The position numbers were made by a program, and so were the translations under genes. The notes under the pieces are model-generated. The model was not told where the DNA came from, searched no databases, and saw only the letters and a program-made list of their open reading frames with translations. 64,000 bases of DNA from Thalassobellus sp050294475 (GTDB lineage: Bacteria > Bacteroidota > Bacteroidia > Flavobacteriales > Flavobacteriaceae): the NCBI GenBank assembly GCA_050294475.1, contig JBNKOE010000016.1:25320-89319 (forward strand), in the 5' to 3' direction. This document shows, piece after piece, positions 58,602 to 64,000 of this stretch. Positions within the stretch are counted from its first letter, which is position 1, and every line of letters starts with the position of its first letter.

Positions 58602-61600
58602 TTACTGTTTTATTAATACTTTTTTGGAAAGTTTACCATATTCTGTTTTTATTTTAATGATATAAGTACCAGTTTTAATTTGGTTTGCTTTGTATTCTAT
58701 ATAGTTATCAACAGTATTCGTGTCAAATTGGAATAATGATTGTCCAAGTATATTAAACATTTCAATAGATTCTATTAAATTAGAATTGAGGTTTTGTATA
58801 ATAATACGATTTTTTTCATTTGAGTAATATACCTGAATTTGATTAGCAGAAACATCTACTGATGAAAGTGCTTTTTGTGCATTAGAAAATGTTACTTCAA
58901 AACGATTTAAATATTCACCAGCAGTTAAAAAGATATCATATTTATTTTCTTTTAAATTATAATAAGTATCTAACTCTTTATCATGAATAAAAACTTCTAA
59001 ATCATTAGGAGTATTTTCTAATTCATCTAGAGTAATACTATTTATTCCATCGTTTTTGGTATGTATTCCTAAAGGAATTACAGTTGTATGGTTTATTTCG
59101 TTAATACCTTGAATAGTATATTTTTCATCATTTAACATCCAATACATATCATCTACTTGAGTGTCGATATAAGGTGCGTCATAGCCCCAATCATAATCTA
59201 AAGTAGCGGCAACATCAACAGTAATTAAAAGTTGTCTTCTAATCGTGTTAACAGAATTAAAACCTAGCCTGAGTTTAGGTCTCGTATCTGTAATTTGTTT
59301 GCTAGCTGATGTTTTACTCTGTTTTGTATTTCCGGATTTAACAAAAACGGAATTGATGCCATCTTTAATTTGAAAAACACGTTGACTGTTATTAAATTGA
59401 ATTGTACCTCCATCTTCTGCTGTCACAAAGAAACCTTGCGCAACTGGTATGTATCGACCTGGTGTTTTTGTTGGTGTTCCTCCTGTACCAACATCTGGGT
59501 CGTTTGTTCCCATTGCAGCAGCAGGTATACCTCCAGATAACGTGTAAGTTGCGTAACCACCTTGATATTCTCTTAAAATATGAGAACCGCCTCCCCAATG
59601 TTCCCAAAAGTATAGTGTGCCATTTATATTAGCTCCTACATCTGTTCCAGCAATTGTAGGACCATTATCTGTTATGAATTTATTAGCATCAATAGCAGAT
59701 GGGTAGGGATTGCCAACTAAATAATCGTTTCCCGCACTAATAGTTAAATTAATATCTCCATTATTTGGTTTCCCTTCAAATACATAATTTTGAGGTGTTG
59801 CAATAGATCCCGTTCCTGGACCTTTCATGGTGAAACCTTCTCCAACAAGCATGGTTCCTGTACTACGTACATGTTGCCATTTAGAATAATTATCGCTTTG
59901 TTGGTTGCTAAATTTCCAAATCCAATAATCTGCAACTGCAACGGGTGATGACGTACCATTATATCCTGAAGTTAAGAACCCAACATTTGTAAATACATCT
60001 GGAAGTTTGTAACTATTATTATTTGTAGAGTTATTAGAAAAACCGACAGGTGATGACCAATAATTGTATGTGTAAGTATCGGCAGTTCCTTGCTGATCTT
60101 TTTCTAATGTGCCAGAACTAGTAGGTTCTAAACTACTTTCTGTGTTTTGAACTAATTGTGATTCACCTTGTAAATCTATTTTACCATCTAATTTTAGATA
60201 CCAAGAATTAAATAATTCAGAATCGCCATTAATTTCTAAAGTACTACCGCTATCAATTATTAAACCTGCAGTAGAAAGGCTCGTATTGGTTTGTATGTTT
60301 CCTTTTATATGTACTATAGCACAATCTGGGGGCGTACTATTAATATCCCAAATATTACCTTCAAGCCAATTATTAGAATCAGACCAATTTCCAGTACAGG
60401 AATTGGTTGTTACATAAGGTAAAGGAGTTGTTTGGGTATCAATTATTTTAGTATTATAAATTTTAGTTCCGCTACCAACATCTATACTAGCTGTTGATAA
60501 ATCATCAATAATATCATCTTTGTAAGTATCCATTCTGTAATATCTTATTAAATGAGACCAACTTAGAGGTGTAGATACTTTAGTGATATCGTCAAAATCT
60601 GTTATATCTTTTGGAATAATGCTTCCACGAACTACACCCGAATTATCTTCTATTTCTTGATGTACTATTTTGTGTAATTCATTTTTAGTTAATGCTTTAT
60701 TAAAAAGGCGAACTTCATCAATATATCCTTTAAAATAATTGTTATTTGTGTCTGATTTTCTACCAATTGTAAAACTTGAAGAGTCTGTGTTAAAAGCTCC
60801 GCTATTTATTGATGTATATGCTGCTAGAGCACCATTTATGTAAAGTTTAAAATCTCCTGTTAAGCAGTCGCAACTATACGTTGTAGCAATATGTATCCAT
60901 TGGTTTGTTGTTAATGTAGAACTACTTGTTATGGTGTTACCATTAGCGTAAGCAGTAATGGTTTTATCTGAATTGAGTTGTAAATAAAATACATTTTGTC
61001 CAACGATTATTTGGGTTCCAGAAGCTGTAGGATCAATTTTAATCCATGCCATTATGGTAGACTCCGTCCATTCATTAATAATAGTGTTTTCAGAAGCATA
61101 ATCATTTCTACCATCAAAATAAAGCTGGAGTTTTTGATTTATATCTCTAGGAGATCCAAAAGCAGTATCATTTGTGTCAAACAAATCTAAAATACCATCA
61201 TTATCACTATCATTAGTATCATCTATAATACCATCATTATCTCCGTCTAAGTCAGCGTATAAAGTGTGTGAAATATCAAACGTTGCTCCATCTGAAGTTG
61301 TGTCTAAATAATCTGGTGTTCCATCGTTATCGGTATCTACTACATAATATTCCCATCCAGTACCGGTTGCTCCTTGATTGGAATTACCATAAGCTGTAGC
61401 CATTGTAGAACCATTAAAGAAGTCATATAAATCTAATATGCCATCTGTATAATATTCTATGGTTCCATCAGAATCTATATCGGTTTCTCTTACGGTATCT
61501 GTATCGGCACCGTCACCAACCCCATCACCTGTAATATCACCATCACCATTTTGGTAATTAGTATCAGCAGTGTTTCCTGCTCCAGATTCATCTACGTCAA

Positions 61601-63071
61601 ATATAGTATCGTTATCACTATCTAAATCTAAATAATTAGGTGTTGAATCTCCATCAGAATCTAAAGTTGTATGTCCTTCACAAGAGTCGTGCATACCATT
61701 TGCGTTTGTGTCTACCCATGATCCAACATCAGTTAACATTGCCTTTCCTTCACTATAATTTCCTAAACCAGCTTCAACAATATCAGGAATACCATCATTG
61801 TCAGAGTCTAAATCGAAAACATCAGCAACACCATCACTATCTGTATCACATAATGTTTGAGAAATTACAATATCATCAATGGCTAAATCATTACCGGCAC
61901 CGCCAACTTCGTTATTAATAAAATAAACATAAAATTCACTTACATTAAAAGTTAAACTAGCGGAAAATTGATGCCAACTATTAGCTGGATCTCCGTTAAT
62001 AGAAGGAGGAATGTCTCCTGTAGCAATAGATGCAAGTACATTATTATTAACATCTCTAAACTCAACTAATATGTCTGGTCTAAGTCTAGTTGCAATACCA
62101 GGAGCTGTTGTAGTGTCTAAGTTTAAAACCCAAAAACTATATGTTATAGGAATATTTGGTAGTGCCCCAATAATAGTTGCTGTATAAAAAATACCAGGAT
62201 CGTATGAGGCGTTAAACATTGCCATTCTACCATTAGTATCTCCACTAGTATGGTCTTCTCCAGTGTACCAGTAAGCATCTGCCCAAGAAGCAACTTCTTC
62301 AACAGGAGTATCATTGGTGCCATCACCATCACCAGCTTTATAGTACACTGTATATTTTCCGTCGTTTAAATCTATTTTGTTTTGATTTGGACATTCGGTA
62401 GTATTTACACCAACTGTTCCATCTTCATAACAATATGATGTGGTAGCATCATAAGTTGTACTTATAGTTGTTCTATTTCCTTCACCAAAAGTTTCATTCA
62501 AAAACTTATAATTTGTTGTTGTAGAAATTGATGATAATTGGCAAGCAAGTTCTTCTTCAGAATCTGCAATACCATCGTTGTCGTCATCAATATCTACATT
62601 ATCTAGAATGCCATCTCCATCACTATCAAAAAAGTTTTGTTCAGCTTTTGCTTCAATATCAAATTGGTATGAAGATTCATTTGCGTCATTATTTGAAATA
62701 GTTATTGTGCTTGTTTTGGTTCCTAATGTTAATGAATTAAATGTAATAGTAAATGTTGTACTGTTTCCAGCATTTACTGGAGTTGAATAAGGGGTTCCAG
62801 TTATTGAAAAATCTGTATTATTAGATAAGGATATATTTGTAATTATTAAGTTTGAGCTTCCTGTATTGCTAATAGTGTAGGTTCTAGTTATTAATGTACC
62901 AAAATTTGCTGTACCGAAGTTAGTGTAATCAATACTAGAGGGCGAAGTATCATTATCAACAATCTCAATGTTATTGCCAAGAATCTTTATTTCTTGAGCA
63001 TTACTATTGGAGGATGATAAAATACTAAATACGAGTATTACAACCCAAAATAGGTATTTATTCGCTTTCAT
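58602..63071 (-). CDS. T9SS type A surface protein with TSP3 and LamG domains, 1489 aa
   Basis: This is a large secreted or surface-anchored protein exported by the type IX system. The signal peptide is MKANKYLFWVVILVFSILSS, followed by NSNAQ. Residues 30-145 form a choice-of-anchor D / HYDIN-like domain (FGTLITRTYTISNTGSSNLI). Thrombospondin type 3 calcium-binding repeats occur near 148-180 (DSDGDGILDNVDIDDDNDGI) and again from about 410 to 660, broken by NYLDLDSDNDTIFDVDESGA. Residues 680-840 are a LamG-like jelly roll (ESTIMAWIKIDPTASGTQII, IGRKSDTNNNYFKGYIDEVR). The last 85 residues (IIIQNLNSNLIESIEMFNIL, TGTYIIKIKTEYGKLSKKVL) are the type A sorting domain. It probably mediates adhesion or carbohydrate binding. 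Confidence 0.93.
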   Translation of the reverse strand: MKANKYLFWVVILVFSILSSSNSNAQEIKILGNNIEIVDNDTSPSSIDYTNFGTANFGTLITRTYTISNTGSSNLIITNISLSNNTDFSITGTPYSTPVNAGNSTTFTITFNSLTLGTKTSTITISNNDANESSYQFDIEAKAEQNFFDSDGDGILDNVDIDDDNDGIADSEEELACQLSSISTTTNYKFLNETFGEGNRTTISTTYDATTSYCYEDGTVGVNTTECPNQNKIDLNDGKYTVYYKAGDGDGTNDTPVEEVASWADAYWYTGEDHTSGDTNGRMAMFNASYDPGIFYTATIIGALPNIPITYSFWVLNLDTTTAPGIATRLRPDILVEFRDVNNNVLASIATGDIPPSINGDPANSWHQFSASLTFNVSEFYVYFINNEVGGAGNDLAIDDIVISQTLCDTDSDGVADVFDLDSDNDGIPDIVEAGLGNYSEGKAMLTDVGSWVDTNANGMHDSCEGHTTLDSDGDSTPNYLDLDSDNDTIFDVDESGAGNTADTNYQNGDGDITGDGVGDGADTDTVRETDIDSDGTIEYYTDGILDLYDFFNGSTMATAYGNSNQGATGTGWEYYVVDTDNDGTPDYLDTTSDGATFDISHTLYADLDGDNDGIIDDTNDSDNDGILDLFDTNDTAFGSPRDINQKLQLYFDGRNDYASENTIINEWTESTIMAWIKIDPTASGTQIIVGQNVFYLQLNSDKTITAYANGNTITSSSTLTTNQWIHIATTYSCDCLTGDFKLYINGALAAYTSINSGAFNTDSSSFTIGRKSDTNNNYFKGYIDEVRLFNKALTKNELHKIVHQEIEDNSGVVRGSIIPKDITDFDDITKVSTPLSWSHLIRYYRMDTYKDDIIDDLSTASIDVGSGTKIYNTKIIDTQTTPLPYVTTNSCTGNWSDSNNWLEGNIWDINSTPPDCAIVHIKGNIQTNTSLSTAGLIIDSGSTLEINGDSELFNSWYLKLDGKIDLQGESQLVQNTESSLEPTSSGTLEKDQQGTADTYTYNYWSSPVGFSNNSTNNNSYKLPDVFTNVGFLTSGYNGTSSPVAVADYWIWKFSNQQSDNYSKWQHVRSTGTMLVGEGFTMKGPGTGSIATPQNYVFEGKPNNGDINLTISAGNDYLVGNPYPSAIDANKFITDNGPTIAGTDVGANINGTLYFWEHWGGGSHILREYQGGYATYTLSGGIPAAAMGTNDPDVGTGGTPTKTPGRYIPVAQGFFVTAEDGGTIQFNNSQRVFQIKDGINSVFVKSGNTKQSKTSASKQITDTRPKLRLGFNSVNTIRRQLLITVDVAATLDYDWGYDAPYIDTQVDDMYWMLNDEKYTIQGINEINHTTVIPLGIHTKNDGINSITLDELENTPNDLEVFIHDKELDTYYNLKENKYDIFLTAGEYLNRFEVTFSNAQKALSSVDVSANQIQVYYSNEKNRIIIQNLNSNLIESIEMFNILGQSLFQFDTNTVDNYIEYKANQIKTGTYIIKIKTEYGKLSKKVLIKQ

Positions 63072-63222
63072 AAATAGGATAATTTAGTTTGGGACTAAAT
63101 TTGTTTGCAACAATAGTTACGGGGCTAATATACTATTTTTTTTTATAATTATTCGATTAAAAGCAAATAAATTCGATTAAATACACTATAAAAGGTTTTC
63201 AAATATATTTTTAAGACCTTTT

Positions 63223-63363
63223 TTATGAAGTAATATTTTTAGTTTTATTGTCATTAACTGTTGCTTCAAATTCAGTATTTATAACACCAACATTAATAGT
63301 AATAGAAGCTGTTCCAGTAAGTGTAATAATTGGAGCAACAGTATCATTTAATTCCTGTAAAGT
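63223..63363 (-). pseudogene. DUF5011-like fragment, remnant of a surface protein gene
   Basis: On the minus strand a 46-codon frame without a start codon ends at a stop at 63223-63225. It reads DTVAPIITLTGTASITINVG, then VINTEFEATVNDNKTKNITS. This matches the DUF5011 Ig-like domain, whose usual form contains PVITLTG-ASITINVG and GATVSDNVDGDITS, but several consensus positions are degraded. It is therefore a decayed piece of a secreted repeat-domain protein, perhaps left from a larger neighbour of the gene at 58602. Confidence 0.6.
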
Positions 63364-63444
63364 TTAAATAAAATTGATTGGTATTAATGTAGAGTTAATA
63401 TTTTTTTTTAAAACGGAGTTCTTGTGTGCTTTAAAATTATGTAG

Positions 63445-64000
63445 CCTTATTTCAGGACGGGTCAGAATTACGCCTTTCTGGAAAGTAGAAGCCTAAAAAG
63501 CTTTATTCCACCTCATGGCACGTATAAAGGCTGTCCAGATGGTTTTAGCTATAACGGGATGTATGTTCACAAGGCGAAATAATCCCATTTAAAAAGGTGT
63601 TTTATGAAACGAAGAACCAGACCAAAAAGAAGGAATACCGAGCATCAAAGAAGGTTTGCATTGACTGCCCGATACGCAGGGAATGTTTAGGTAAAAGTGC
63701 ACAGGAAAAGAAATTTACCGTAACCTATTACCGCGCCGAGTACGAGCGCAACATCGTTAGAGTAAACAGTCCACAGGGGCGTTATATGAAAGCCAAACGA
63801 CAAAGCACAGTAGAGCCCGTTTTTGGAACGCTCACTCAGTTTATGGGTTTAGGGAAAGTCAATACCATAGGTATTAAACAGGCTAATAAGTGTATGCAAC
63901 TATCCGCCATTGCCTATAACCTAAAAAAGTATCTGAAATTCACCCAAAAACACAGTAAAAGTGGGGCGGCAAGTCTACGCCTTGTTTTTTACCATTTTAA
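63445..64000 (+). pseudogene. IS1182-family transposase remnant (frameshifted, 5' truncated, continues past window)
   Basis: This is the C-terminal half of a DDE transposase of the IS1182 type. In one frame, from 63445, I read GQNYAFLESRSLKSFIPPHG, then TYKGCPDGFSYNGM. Near 63558-63563 the coding frame shifts, and the second frame from 63564 reads CSQGEIIPFKKVFYE, CIDCPIRRECLGKSAQEKKF, TVTYYRAEYERNIVRVNSPQ, GRYMKAKRQSTVEPVFGTLT and QANKCMQLSAIAYNLKKYLK up to the right edge. The first part of the gene, with the N-terminal domain, is missing, and the frameshift plus an in-frame stop upstream make it inactive. Its base composition is clearly richer in G+C than the flanks, as expected for an acquired element. 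Confidence 0.85.

Noticed and set aside
59392..59632. Overlapping frames on both strands within the large T9SS gene
   Set aside because: Low-complexity shadows of the long gene; no independent signals.
61200..61850. Possible CRISPR or tandem-repeat array
   Set aside because: The repeated sequence is coding for TSP3 calcium-binding repeats with irregular spacing; no direct repeats with unique spacers.
61640..61918. 92-codon plus-strand frame opposite the TSP3 region
   Set aside because: Arises from the repetitive Asp/Ser/Asn codons of the TSP3 repeats on the other strand; composition rich in Leu, His and Gln is artefactual.

Overview
The window is an AT-rich bacterial chromosome segment from a member of the Flavobacteriaceae (Bacteroidota), probably marine. 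The evidence is the gene repertoire (type IX secretion cargo with type A and type B C-terminal signals, an OstA-like protein, DUF349, DUF6495, a LytTR regulator), the near absence of Shine-Dalgarno sequences, and repeated occurrence of the Bacteroidota sigma-A -7 box TAnnTTTG just upstream of genes. The genus cannot be fixed from the sequence alone. No tRNA, rRNA or CRISPR array was seen, and the left edge cuts glyA.

Layout. 0-0.5 kb: 3' end of glyA. 0.5-10 kb: an accessory-looking stretch on the minus strand with an orphan secreted protein, an AraC/DUF1348/AhpD-like group, a beta-helix lipoprotein, a radical SAM protein, an alpha-carbonic anhydrase, a TfoX-N protein and a membrane acyltransferase. 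Its gaps hold dispersed repeats and a gene remnant. 10-17 kb: an acetate module, with DUF4212 plus sodium/solute symporter plus acetyl-CoA synthetase facing a cNMP/CBS/DUF294 protein and a DnaQ-like exonuclease. 17-22.5 kb: three periplasmic parvulin/SurA-type proteins and a MoxR ATPase. 23-28 kb: two unrelated-size aconitases in tandem (AcnB type, then mitochondrial type). 28-32 kb: mazG, a GNAT protein with a structured leader, a 63-residue protein, proC and proB. 32-34.7 kb: a lectin-containing T9SS type B protein.

34.7-44.2 kb (minus strand): DUF349 protein, aroE, two tandem DUF368 membrane proteins, a TPR protein, a class III aminotransferase overlapping an OstA-like protein. 44.3-49 kb: purA, a Fur-family regulator, the RelA/SpoT protein and the RdgB pyrophosphatase, a nucleotide and stringent-response group. 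49-55 kb: ribosome hibernation factor, rlmH, nadC, a BrkB membrane protein, priA and a LytTR response regulator. 55.3-58.5 kb: rpsF-rpsR-rplI, a DUF6495 protein and hisS. 58.6-63.1 kb: a 1489-residue T9SS type A surface protein. 63.2-64 kb: a decay zone holding a DUF5011-like fragment and a frameshifted IS1182-type transposase remnant running off the right edge.

Most of the window is housekeeping. The parts most worth follow-up are the tandem DUF368 pair (candidate undecaprenyl-phosphate translocases), the acetate module with its DUF294/exonuclease partner and a perfect palindrome upstream, the structured leader and short ORF before the GNAT-proC-proB group, and the dispersed intergenic repeat families. 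I did not find a clearly new defence or biosynthetic system.
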